A stretch of DNA of 64,000 bases from Bacteroidia bacterium (GTDB lineage: Bacteria; Bacteroidota; Bacteroidia; J057): contig JAWPMV010000001.1 in assembly GCA_033391075.1 (NCBI GenBank), forward strand, positions 3,906,001 through 3,970,000, in the 5' to 3' direction. Within the stretch, counting starts at the first letter, position 1. Each line of letters starts with the position of its first letter. Shown here piece after piece: positions 53,301 through 61,369 of the stretch. Below the pieces are notes generated by a model, which worked only from the letters and a program-made list of their open reading frames with translations, was not told the DNA's origin and did not search any database. A program made the position numbers and the translations under genes.

Positions 53301-53504
53301 CAGCCTCAGATTTGCTTCGCGAACCTTTTCATCCGGACCATGGCATTTAAAGCATCGGTCTGAAAGAATAGGTTTGACATGAAAATTGAAATCTATTTTA
53401 TCTGGAATACTGGCAATAGCAATCTTTTCCTCCTCCCCTTTTGAACAAGCAAGAAGTAAACAAAGAATAGGGATAAGACTTAGAGACCAGTGCTTCATAA
53501 TCAT
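50304..53504 (-). CDS. PSD1 protein: cytochrome c, DUF1549, LamG and DUF1553 domains
   Basis: Lipoprotein of 1066 residues; LLAC gives the lipid anchor C20. The start is ATG at 53504, with a second ATG two codons later at 53498. The planctomycete cytochrome C1 domain has the haem motif C51-x-x-C54-H55 and [29 protein letters not shown]. DUF1549 follows ([44 protein letters not shown]). A LamG/concanavalin-like domain (about 440-640; [23 protein letters not shown]-like) is inserted. DUF1553 closes the protein ([46 protein letters not shown]). It overlaps the preceding gene by four bases. Role unproven; the haem and lectin-like parts suggest a surface redox enzyme for a polymer. Confidence 0.92.
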   Translation of the reverse strand: [1066 protein letters not shown]

Positions 53505-54919
53505 TCAGATTGGGAGTCCTCTTCATCTCCACTATCTGCAGAAGCTAGCTCAAATCCGATATTGACTTCCACCTTAGGATGATCTGCCCTAAACTTCAGG
53601 GCAGCTTCTTTACTTACTTTGCTTTGCCAGAGATAGAGATTTTTCAGACTGGATAAAGCTGCTATGGGTTCCAAACCAGCATCCGTAACTTCGGTAGCAT
53701 ACAGATTGAGAGATTCCAGATTTTTCAAGCCTGAGAGGGCTTTCACCCCTTCATCTGTTATGGGATTTTTCTCCAGGCGCAAACGGCTCAAATTTTCCAG
53801 CTTTCCAATCGCTGCTAACATCTCATCGCTAATGTTCATTTTCGCCAAATTGAGCCAGGTAATATGCTTTTGAGCTTTCTCAAGGCTTGCGATATTTTCA
53901 GGACTGAGCTCCACGCCGGATTTTGGACTTACGCTGAGCAAATTATTTGTCTCTGCCAAAGCGCTTACTTTAAACCCATTGTTTTCGATTTCAGCAATAA
54001 TCGCATCATCCAAAGGCTCAACTTTTATCAGCTCAACAAAGGGTCTGGGCTTGGTATCCAGGCTATATTCTGCCATGAGTAAAGACTTCATATCTTCAGA
54101 TACTTCCTGAGAAGTAATCGAATTATCAAATTTTGCTCCATTATTGATCCACCATTCTATCACTTTTATTTCCTGGAAAGTAAGGGGATCGCCTTCGGGA
54201 GGCATTCTTTTTTCGCTGCTGTTGGGAAGGGTTACTCTTCGAAGCATTTCACTCTCCCAGGATTTGCCAGCTATATAAATAGGTCCATGACTTCCTCCTT
54301 CTGCTAATGTTTCCGGAGTGGTCATCAAAAGCTTCCCTTTGGTTTTGCTTTCATTATGACAGCTAAAGCAATTTTCCTCTAAAATTGGTTCTACCAAATG
54401 CTGATATACCATTACCGAATCCGGGCGCAGAGGTAAGTTGCGATTATTTTCCTCTTCGGCAACATCTCCTCCTTTCAGGAATGCAGGTGCATAGGCAAGC
54501 AGATATCCTTCTCCATGGGTGATGTTTCCTCCCAAATGCCCAGCTACTGTCAAAAGAATAACCATTGCAGCACTCATGCCGGTCAGAATCTTTTTATCCA
54601 GACTTTTGTCGGGGCGATGAAACCACCAGAGTACGGATGCAAGCACCGCCAGCCCCACTCCGGTCCATCTGTGCCAAAAGATCGCGTCATCATTATATCC
54701 TCCTCCATCAGCCAATTGCCAACCAAAAAAGGCAGCAAAAATTGCTGAAATTGCTCCCCAGAAAAAACTGTAGCTAATGGCTCTGCTTAGGCCTTCGGAA
54801 GGAGATTTACTGTTTCTCCATTTCAAAAAAACCGCCAGCAGCAAAATCCCTATAGGAAAGTGAACAATCAGCGGATGAAAACGGCCGAGAAACAGACCAA
54901 AATCTGATGCAAGTAGCAT
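53501..54919 (-). CDS. DUF2231 membrane protein fused to a cytochrome c domain and LRR
   Basis: Protein of 472 residues. Four membrane helices at the N-terminus (about 14-32, 48-70, 84-100, 110-130) match DUF2231, starting FLGRFHPLIVHFPIGILLL. Then a planctomycete-type cytochrome c domain with C184-x-x-C187-H188 in EENCFSCHNESKTKGKLLM and RMPPEGDPLTFQEIKVIEWW. Leucine-rich repeats (about 330-445; LAAIGKLENLSRLRLEKNPI, VKALSGLKNLESLNLYATEV) end in an acidic tail. First gene of the three-gene operon with the PSD1 and DUF1501 genes. The membrane part could bring electrons to or from the surface cytochrome domain of its neighbour; this is inferred from domain content. Confidence 0.87.
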   Translation of the reverse strand: MLLASDFGLFLGRFHPLIVHFPIGILLLAVFLKWRNSKSPSEGLSRAISYSFFWGAISAIFAAFFGWQLADGGGYNDDAIFWHRWTGVGLAVLASVLWWFHRPDKSLDKKILTGMSAAMVILLTVAGHLGGNITHGEGYLLAYAPAFLKGGDVAEEENNRNLPLRPDSVMVYQHLVEPILEENCFSCHNESKTKGKLLMTTPETLAEGGSHGPIYIAGKSWESEMLRRVTLPNSSEKRMPPEGDPLTFQEIKVIEWWINNGAKFDNSITSQEVSEDMKSLLMAEYSLDTKPRPFVELIKVEPLDDAIIAEIENNGFKVSALAETNNLLSVSPKSGVELSPENIASLEKAQKHITWLNLAKMNISDEMLAAIGKLENLSRLRLEKNPITDEGVKALSGLKNLESLNLYATEVTDAGLEPIAALSSLKNLYLWQSKVSKEAALKFRADHPKVEVNIGFELASADSGDEEDSQSE

Positions 54920-55087
54920 GTGTAGAAAGTAGTTAGAGTTAATTATCCTTATCCAGAAGGGAAGTTAGCAAAGGGAACTTCTCTTCTCTAAATTATATCA
55001 TCTAAAATAAGTAAGTATGCCTTAAATTGAAACCCCGAATGTGAATACGCAAAGAATATTTGTAAATGCTGCTGGAAATCAATTTCT

Positions 55088-55105
55088 TATCCTATTTTTA
55101 GGATA
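55088..55105 (+). promoter_or_regulatory. Hairpin over the presumed ribosome binding site of the VOC gene
   Basis: TATCCTA at 55088-55094 pairs perfectly with TAGGATA at 55099-55105 around a TTTT loop. The AGGA within the right arm is the only Shine-Dalgarno-like stretch before the TTG start at 55108, so folding would hide it. The stem is AT-rich and weak. Confidence 0.35.
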
Positions 55106-55107
55106 TT

Positions 55108-55962
55108 TTGTTTCCTGCATCTATTTCTTTATCATTTGGCAATTTCCTCATTACTTTAAGCTCTAGTCCTATCATCCTCCCTATCCATCATATCGTACTT
55201 GGCGTAAAGAATCTCTCTGAGGCCGTGGCCGAATTTGAAGCTCAGGGTTTCACCCTAAGTGAAGGAGGGCAACATCAGGGAGGATTCTCCCACAATGCAC
55301 TTATCCATTTTGAAGACGGCAGTTTTCTAGAGCTTTTTGCTTTTAGAAGCAGTCTCAAAGTTGCTTTATTACGCCTGGCTGATCGACTGGGCTTACTTGA
55401 AAAGATGAAAGCCCGGGAAAAAATGGGGCACATGCCACGCTTCATGAAGTGCTTACATGGGGAAGAAGGGATTATGGACTTTGCCATGTTGGTTCATGAC
55501 ATTGATAAATACAAAGACAGGGTTTCTTATGAGGATATTGGTCCAGCAATTCCCTTTTCACGAATTCGACCAGATGGCAGTGAGATCAGTTGGAAATTGG
55601 CTTTCCCCACTGAATTGAAGCTCCCTTTTCTCATGAGTCCTTATCAACCTCCACAAGAAGTTCCTGAGGATAAACGCAAACATTCAAATGGAGCTTTAGG
55701 AATCCGCCAATTGGATATAATTGTTCAGAACTGGGATAATCATTTCCAATCTTTTTTGCGCTTTTTAGATACTACCCCTCAGATTGGCAGAGAAGCCAAA
55801 GAGCCCAAGGCTTCCTTTATGATAAATAAGCAGCATATCCTCCTCAAATCCACCAGCGATGCCAGATTTTGTGGCATCCATAAAATACACCTTCTAGGTG
55901 CTCAGGGAGAGAAGAAAGAGATAAATCTGAGAAATATCCTGATTGATATTCATCAAAGCTGA
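55108..55962 (+). CDS. VOC/glyoxalase-like domain protein
   Basis: Protein of up to 284 residues related to the glyoxalase-like (PF13468-type) VOC family: PIHHIVLGVKNLSEAVAEFEAQGFTLSEGG is the first beta-alpha-beta module (about 25-55), followed by FSHNALIHFEDGSFLELFAF, where H and E residues (including E77 in FLELF) may be metal ligands. The second half is less conserved (LGIRQLDIIVQNWDNHFQSF). The start is uncertain. A TAG stop lies 9 bases before the TTG at 55108, and no ATG occurs before the first conserved strand, so TTG at 55108 is the best choice. Substrate unknown. A single gene between the divergent cytochrome operon and the convergent DUF6909-like gene. Confidence 0.7.
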   Translation: MFPASISLSFGNFLITLSSSPIILPIHHIVLGVKNLSEAVAEFEAQGFTLSEGGQHQGGFSHNALIHFEDGSFLELFAFRSSLKVALLRLADRLGLLEKMKAREKMGHMPRFMKCLHGEEGIMDFAMLVHDIDKYKDRVSYEDIGPAIPFSRIRPDGSEISWKLAFPTELKLPFLMSPYQPPQEVPEDKRKHSNGALGIRQLDIIVQNWDNHFQSFLRFLDTTPQIGREAKEPKASFMINKQHILLKSTSDARFCGIHKIHLLGAQGEKKEINLRNILIDIHQS

Positions 55963-55966
55963 GTTC

Positions 55967-57712
55967 CTAGTACACCTTTTCAGGCTGCCCTACTCCCGCT
56001 TTTATCGGGGATTTCGGTCCCAGTATCTTATCCAGAATTTTTCGGGTTATGAGGTAAGTGGGTCTAACCCCAACTGCTCCCAAACTCCCTGATGCCAACG
56101 TACTTCCCGTTTCCAGGGGATTATCAGAAGCATAATACGCATATCTCAATATGACATCTTTGCTAATATTCTTTCTGATCCAGGCCGCAGCCTGTATAGC
56201 TTTCTGATAATGCGCTCCTTCCATTTCGAGTCCGATGGCTTGCCAGCTGGATTTCTTAAAGTAAAACAATACATCTTTATTCTGCAGAGAGGTGCCCAAT
56301 ACCGTGATCATTGGCCCTTCACATACATGGGTTTCTTCAGATGAAAAATCCTCACATTTCAGATCATTATCAAAAGGATAGTTATCAGCAGTTCCTTCAA
56401 AAACATGTGCATTGGGGATCATGATATCTCCCTTTCCCCCGGTAAGAATGCCTGCTTTTCCCATGATGGAAATTGATTCCACAGTCATAGCAATACTTTC
56501 ATCTTCTATATCATAGGGCTTAAGCAACTCATCCATGGTCTCATAGGCTTGCTCTCCAAAGGCATAATCCATGACCAGGATTATAGGTTTGTCTTCTTTT
56601 AAAGCCTGGGCATCCAGACTTAACTCAGGAGAAAGTTTATCCAGATCCAGCTTTGCCGTATCGAAAATCTGTACGGTAATATTGGTTCCAAAAGGATCAT
56701 CCAGCTCGTACATGCCGTGTGCAAGTGCGTATTTTTTGACCCGTTCCATCATCGCCGCTTGCTCTGGTTTGGATAGTTCCAGAGCCATCTCTTCTATGCT
56801 ATGTTTTGCACTAAGGTTCTTTCTCAGAGCCGGGAATGCATATAAGCTATTGACTACACTATGCAAATTGGCACTGATAATATGCAGAGGTCTATCCAGT
56901 AGCTTCTCTTTATGAAGGAATCCTTTGATTTGATTGGCCCACCTTTCTCCGTAGATATGGTGTCCAATTCTTTCTCTCAAGGTAGGACTAAAGCTCACCA
57001 TGCGAGATTTGTTTTTCTCTTCATCTTCCATCGCCACATAGCCCAACCAATAAACCACATGAAAAAGCCGGCTATTCATGCCCGTTTTAGGCTGAAGCTT
57101 TTCATAAGCGGCCCGTGTTTCATTAAAACTCCTCCCAAGCAAGGTGCTCAGGTATATCAGTGCCAGCTCCTCATTTTTCGCATCAATATTTGTTTCTCCT
57201 TTGACAATCTTTCCCAATTTTTTCCATTCCAGTGTGAAGGTACCATCATCATCGCGGGCATTGCGCTTGATTTTCTCTCCCTCTACGTACATGAAAGTCA
57301 GGTGAGTCAGGATATCATAGATTTCACTTCTGCCCCGAGTGATCTCAATAAACATTTGCTCCTTATCTACCCGATAGCAATTCCTTCTCCGCTTACTCGG
57401 TACAATCACCTCAAAACCTGTTGTACTAAATCCTTCTTCCGAAATGAGCTTTATATAGCGACATTCTTCGATCCCTTTGGGAAGACGGTCAATCACATAT
57501 ACCAATCCCTCAAGTTCAACTTTGTTGGGATCTCCCATATCCCCATAAATTTCCGGGCTCAAGGTAAGAAGGGCATCCGTCAAGACCTCTCCCGATGCGC
57601 CTAACTGCTTATACCAACCTCTGTTGGCGAGATGTCGCATCTCAATATACAGTCGCTCTATAGCTGCACGGGCTTCTCTTGCTTTGGTGAGTTCTTCTTC
57701 CTTATTGATCAT
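55967..57712 (-). CDS. DUF6909-like protein with a nucleoside-phosphorylase-like C-terminal domain
   Basis: Protein of 581 residues. It resembles a conserved Bacteroidota family (I recall it as DUF6909). The start at 57712 is preceded by a clear AAGGAG (57724-57719) seven bases upstream; an ATG at 57733 lies before this site and is less likely. The N-terminal half is mostly helical, with conserved RRRNCYRVDKE and LTHLTFMYVEGEKI. The C-terminal part resembles the PNP_UDP/AMP-nucleosidase fold: SISIMGKAGILTGGKGDIM (about 413-431), IPNAHVFEGTADNYPF, MITVLGTSLQNKDV and GLEMEGAHY (about 494-502), the ribose-binding motif of that fold. A nucleosidase or phosphorylase activity is inferred, not shown. 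Single gene, convergent with the VOC gene 4 bp away. Confidence 0.75.
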   Translation of the reverse strand: MINKEEELTKAREARAAIERLYIEMRHLANRGWYKQLGASGEVLTDALLTLSPEIYGDMGDPNKVELEGLVYVIDRLPKGIEECRYIKLISEEGFSTTGFEVIVPSKRRRNCYRVDKEQMFIEITRGRSEIYDILTHLTFMYVEGEKIKRNARDDDGTFTLEWKKLGKIVKGETNIDAKNEELALIYLSTLLGRSFNETRAAYEKLQPKTGMNSRLFHVVYWLGYVAMEDEEKNKSRMVSFSPTLRERIGHHIYGERWANQIKGFLHKEKLLDRPLHIISANLHSVVNSLYAFPALRKNLSAKHSIEEMALELSKPEQAAMMERVKKYALAHGMYELDDPFGTNITVQIFDTAKLDLDKLSPELSLDAQALKEDKPIILVMDYAFGEQAYETMDELLKPYDIEDESIAMTVESISIMGKAGILTGGKGDIMIPNAHVFEGTADNYPFDNDLKCEDFSSEETHVCEGPMITVLGTSLQNKDVLFYFKKSSWQAIGLEMEGAHYQKAIQAAAWIRKNISKDVILRYAYYASDNPLETGSTLASGSLGAVGVRPTYLITRKILDKILGPKSPIKAGVGQPEKVY

Positions 57713-57871
57713 ATATTTCTCCTTAATGTTCACTAGCTAAATTCTCGTAAAATTACGAAAAGTCTTACGCTTATTTTTACGGTTCTTTTTTGATTGGGTT
57801 AAAGGCCTGAACCATGAAATTTGGCCTTACTATCATTTCTTATAACCTAATTCATAATCAAGCGATTAGCT

Positions 57872-57897
57872 CGAAAACGATAACGCAATCGATTTCG
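57872..57897. promoter_or_regulatory. LacI-operator-like palindrome
   Basis: A 26-bp sequence in which 20 positions match their own reverse complement: CGAAA, one base, CGAT, two bases, CG, two bases, ATCG, one base, TTTCG. The central CG and the CGAT/ATCG half-sites are typical of LacI-family operators. It lies 22 bp before TTGACA in front of the sucrose phosphorylase operon. Confidence 0.45.
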
Positions 57898-57918
57898 GAA
57901 ATTTATTCGAAAATTGCC

Positions 57919-57948
57919 TTGACAGCTTGCCGAAAAATCCTGTATATA
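57919..57948 (+). promoter_or_regulatory. Sigma-70-like promoter candidate for the GH13 operon
   Basis: TTGACA at 57919-57924 and TATATA at 57943-57948 with an 18-bp spacer. The form is Escherichia coli-like rather than the Bacteroidota TTTG/TAnnTTTG type, and the leader would be about 135 nt, so it may be a chance match. Confidence 0.3.
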
Positions 57949-58091
57949 GAAAAAGTAAAGCCTATTATTTATGTGGAAATATGCTACTTCCTCCGGTCAT
58001 TTTTTTGGATAAAATGGCAGATTGCTTCCCCTAAATTATAGGCAACAAACTCGAATTTCAGAATCTATCATGAACGCTTTTCCTGCCTGGT

Positions 58092-59591
58092 ATGAAGAAT
58101 AAAGTTCAGCTTATCACCTACGTAAATCGATTTGGGGGAAAGACGCTATCCGATTTGCAAGGCTTATTGGAGGGACCTTTGAAAGGGCTTTTTGGCGGTG
58201 TCCATATCCTGCCTTTTTACTACCCTATTGACGGCGAAGATGCTGGCTTTGATCCGATTGATCATACGCAGGTTGATCCGCAATTGGGAGATTGGGAATC
58301 AATTAGATCTTTATCTGATGAAGTCGAGATTATGGCTGATCTGATCGTGAATCATATGTCTGCCGATTCTCCACAGTTTCAGGATGTCATGGAGAAGGGC
58401 TCCGATTCGCCACATGCAGATCTATTTCTGACCTATTCCCGGATTTTCCCTAAAGGGGCTACCGAAGAAGAGCTTGTACAAATCTATCGGCCGCGTCCTG
58501 GTTTTCCATTTACAAAAATGAAGTCCCAAAACGGGGAGCAAAAACTGTACTGGACGACCTTTACGTCCAAACAGGTCGATATTGATGTAAAACATCCTGC
58601 CGGCAAGACTTATCTGGAAAGTATACTGAAGAAGTTCCAGCAGGCGGGGATTGGAATGATCCGAATAGATGCTGTAGGCTACGCCATCAAAACTCCCGGG
58701 ACCACCTGCTTTATGACCCCTCATACCTATGAATTTATTGAGGACTTAAGTGCAGCGGCTGGGCAGTTGGGTATAGAAGTTCTGGTTGAAATACATGCAT
58801 ATTATAAACAGCAGATAGAAATTGCCAAAAAGGTAGATCGAGTCTATGATTTTGCTTTGCCTCCTCTCATTTTACATAGCCTCTTCAAACAAGATTCTGC
58901 AGGAATAAAAAAGTGGCTGAAAATTAGCCCAAGAAATGCCATCACGGTTCTGGATACTCATGATGGAATTGGTATCGTAGATATTGGTGCTGGTGCTTTG
59001 GCAGGAGAAGAGGAAGGCCTGATTGCACCAGAGGATATTGACGATCTGGTGGAAAGCATTCATGAAAAAAGCCAGGGAAAATCAAGGCTGGCAACAGGCG
59101 CAGCCGCTTCCAATCTGGATCTCTATCAGGTCAACTGTACTTTCTTTGATGCATTGGGAGGAGATAGGCATCAGTATTTATTAGCAAGACTTATCCAATT
59201 CTTTTGTCCCGGAATACCTCAAGTATACTATGTAGGTTTTCTGGCTGGAGAAAATGATATGAACCTCCTGGAAAAAACAGGAGTGGGGAGAGACATTAAC
59301 CGAGAATACTTTAGCCGTGAAGCACTTCTGGAGCATTTGGATAAGGATGTTGTGAAAAATCTTTCTCAACTAATCCGCTTTAGAAATGATCATCCGGCCT
59401 TCGAAGGGGAATTTGAGCTCAAGGATTCCGATAGTAAAAGTTTGATTCTCCGCTGGGAGAAAGATGAAGACTATGCGGAATTATCTCTCGATCTGGAAGC
59501 TTATGAATTCCAGCTGAGTTTTAGTGCTAATAATCAGGAAAGGAGCGTCAAAAACCACTTTGATTTTTCCCTCGATAGCATCAGAGCCTAA
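58092..59591 (+). CDS. sucP: Sucrose phosphorylase (GH13 subfamily 18)
   Basis: Cytoplasmic enzyme of 499 residues that splits sucrose with phosphate into glucose 1-phosphate and fructose. The catalytic residues are D193 in IRIDAVGYA (nucleophile), E233 in VLVEIHAYY (acid/base) and D291 in LDTHDGIG. Residues that line the active site of the Bifidobacterium enzyme are present at matching places: D50, F53, H88, P134-R135 (in YRPRPG), H235, D343 and Q346 (in NLDLYQVN) and R400 (in GRDINREYF). This set argues for sucrose rather than glucosylglycerate or sucrose 6'-phosphate. No signal peptide. It is 38 bp before the second GH13 gene and they form an operon. Control by a LacI-type regulator is suggested by the upstream palindrome. 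Confidence 0.93.
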   Translation: MKNKVQLITYVNRFGGKTLSDLQGLLEGPLKGLFGGVHILPFYYPIDGEDAGFDPIDHTQVDPQLGDWESIRSLSDEVEIMADLIVNHMSADSPQFQDVMEKGSDSPHADLFLTYSRIFPKGATEEELVQIYRPRPGFPFTKMKSQNGEQKLYWTTFTSKQVDIDVKHPAGKTYLESILKKFQQAGIGMIRIDAVGYAIKTPGTTCFMTPHTYEFIEDLSAAAGQLGIEVLVEIHAYYKQQIEIAKKVDRVYDFALPPLILHSLFKQDSAGIKKWLKISPRNAITVLDTHDGIGIVDIGAGALAGEEEGLIAPEDIDDLVESIHEKSQGKSRLATGAAASNLDLYQVNCTFFDALGGDRHQYLLARLIQFFCPGIPQVYYVGFLAGENDMNLLEKTGVGRDINREYFSREALLEHLDKDVVKNLSQLIRFRNDHPAFEGEFELKDSDSKSLILRWEKDEDYAELSLDLEAYEFQLSFSANNQERSVKNHFDFSLDSIRA

Positions 59592-59629
59592 ACAAAGGTC
59601 AATCATTTATCCAAACAAAGATTAAACCT

Positions 59630-61279
59630 ATGAGAACCTGGTGGAAAGAAGCGGTCATTTACCAGATCTATCCTCGAAGCTTCAAAGACAACAACAATGA
59701 CGGAATTGGAGACCTGCAGGGAATCATCGAAAAGATTCCTTACCTCAAGGAACTGGGCGTAGATATCATTTGGCTTAGCCCCATTTATCAATCTCCCAAT
59801 GATGATAATGGCTATGATATCAGCGATTACTACAACATCCTGCCAGAGTTTGGTAGTATGGAGGATTTTGAAGAAATGCTGGAGAAAATGCATGCAGCCG
59901 GCTTGAAGCTGGTCATGGATTTGGTTGTCAATCACAGTTCAGACGAACACCAATGGTTTCAGGAATCCCGAAAGTCAACAGATAATCCCTATAGGGACTA
60001 CTATATATGGAAAGCGCCTACAGCAGATGGCGGCCCTCCCAATAACTGGAAATCTTTCTTTTCCGGAAGCGCATGGGAATGGGACGAATTAAGCGGAGAG
60101 TATTATCTACACCTGTATACCCGCAAACAACCTGATCTCAATTGGGAAAACCCCAAAGTTCGGCAAGAAATCTACCAGCTTATGCGTTTCTGGCTGGACA
60201 AGGGCATAGATGGTTTCCGCATGGATGTCATCCCGCTTATCAGCAAAGATCCCGAATTCAGGGATAAGGATTGGAAAAGCTTAGGAGCTGACTTCGGAGA
60301 GGCATATGCCAGTGGCCCAAGGGTACACGAATTTCTGCAGGAAATGAATCGGGAGGTACTTTCGAAATATGACATGGTCAGTATAGGAGAAGGTATTGGG
60401 GTTAGATCAGACAATGCCAACAAATATGTAGGGGCGGACAGAAATGAACTTAGCATGGTCTTTCATTTTGGCCATATGTTTATAGACCATGGAGAGTTAG
60501 GGCGGTATTATCCCAGAGATTTTGAGCTTCACGAATTTATGGGGGTATTTGAAGAATGGGAAGAAGCTTTGGGAGATCAGGGTTGGGGAACCATCTATTT
60601 GGGGAATCACGACTTCCCTCGTGCAGTTTCCCGTTTCGGGCAGGAAGGCGAATACCGTGAGCTTTCTGCAAAAATGCTCGCTACCTTGCTCATGACACGC
60701 AAAGGTACTCCGACCATTTACCAGGGAGATGAAATCGGCATGCAGAATACTGATTTCAAAATGCTGGAAGAATATAGAGATGTTGAAGCCTTTAATGCAT
60801 ACCAGGAACTGGTCCTTGAGGGAGACATGCCTAAAGAAACATTTCTGACGGCAGCCAGAACACATGGCCGTGATCATGCCAGGACCCCCATTCTCTGGGA
60901 GGATGGCCCATTTGGAGGGTTTAGTGAGGCAAAACCCTGGATAAAAGTTTCAGAAGACTATCCGGAGATCAATGTCCAAAAAAGCATCAGCGACCAAAAC
61001 TCCGTTTTTTATTTCTATAAGAAGCTAATGAATCTGAGAAAGGAAAACTTTTCCTGGGTTTATGGAAAAACCGAAGTACTCCAGGAACTTCAAGCTCCTC
61101 TTTATGGATATTATCGAAAGCATGAGGAAAGCACTTTTTTAGTCCTGCTGAATTTCTCTTCCGAAATACAAAACATTAAACTCGATTTGAGTAATGCAGA
61201 ATTGATCATTGGAAACTATGGTCAGCTAGAAGAAGAACAGCAAGTCCAAGGTTGGGAGTCCCGCGTTTACAGATTATAA
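59630..61279 (+). CDS. Oligo-1,6-glucosidase / alpha-glucosidase (GH13, subfamily 31 type)
   Basis: Cytoplasmic alpha-glucosidase of 549 residues. The catalytic residues are D199 in GFRMDVIPLIS (nucleophile), E254 in SIGEGIGV (acid/base) and D328 in LGNHDFPRAVS. The calcium loop DNNNDGIGD is at about 20-28, and VVNHSSDEHQWF (99-110) is the first conserved GH13 region. The residue after the nucleophile is V200. In this subfamily valine there goes with alpha-1,6 specificity (Bacillus cereus oligo-1,6-glucosidase has D199-V200), while alanine or threonine goes with alpha-1,4. Isomaltose-type oligosaccharides, panose or sucrose-like sugars are therefore likely substrates. Second gene after sucrose phosphorylase; no export signal. 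Confidence 0.92.
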   Translation: MRTWWKEAVIYQIYPRSFKDNNNDGIGDLQGIIEKIPYLKELGVDIIWLSPIYQSPNDDNGYDISDYYNILPEFGSMEDFEEMLEKMHAAGLKLVMDLVVNHSSDEHQWFQESRKSTDNPYRDYYIWKAPTADGGPPNNWKSFFSGSAWEWDELSGEYYLHLYTRKQPDLNWENPKVRQEIYQLMRFWLDKGIDGFRMDVIPLISKDPEFRDKDWKSLGADFGEAYASGPRVHEFLQEMNREVLSKYDMVSIGEGIGVRSDNANKYVGADRNELSMVFHFGHMFIDHGELGRYYPRDFELHEFMGVFEEWEEALGDQGWGTIYLGNHDFPRAVSRFGQEGEYRELSAKMLATLLMTRKGTPTIYQGDEIGMQNTDFKMLEEYRDVEAFNAYQELVLEGDMPKETFLTAARTHGRDHARTPILWEDGPFGGFSEAKPWIKVSEDYPEINVQKSISDQNSVFYFYKKLMNLRKENFSWVYGKTEVLQELQAPLYGYYRKHEESTFLVLLNFSSEIQNIKLDLSNAELIIGNYGQLEEEQQVQGWESRVYRL

Positions 61280-61369
61280 ACAAAAGAAAGCCTGGTCAGT
61301 AATATTCTCGAAATACTTAAATTTTCTCACGAAAAATGAGTTGATTTGTAGTCTAAGTCGTTCGAAAAT

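Larger units (their letters stand above)
57713..58091. promoter_or_regulatory. Divergent intergenic region upstream of the sucrose phosphorylase operon
   Basis: Gap of 379 bp. It holds a 14-bp palindrome (TCGTAA, two A, TTACGA) at 57745-57758 close to the DUF6909-like gene, a larger operator-like palindrome at 57872-57897 and a promoter-like TTGACA/TATATA pair at 57919-57948. A 75-codon open frame crosses these signals and is not regarded as a gene. Confidence 0.45.

Noticed and set aside
56912-57604. Open plus-strand frame of 230 codons over the DUF6909-like gene
   Set aside because: Antisense shadow of a conserved protein; rich in C, H, F and S as expected from reversed coding DNA.
57814-58041. 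Open frame of 75 codons upstream of sucrose phosphorylase
   Set aside because: It crosses the operator-like palindrome and promoter-like boxes and has no recognisable protein features.
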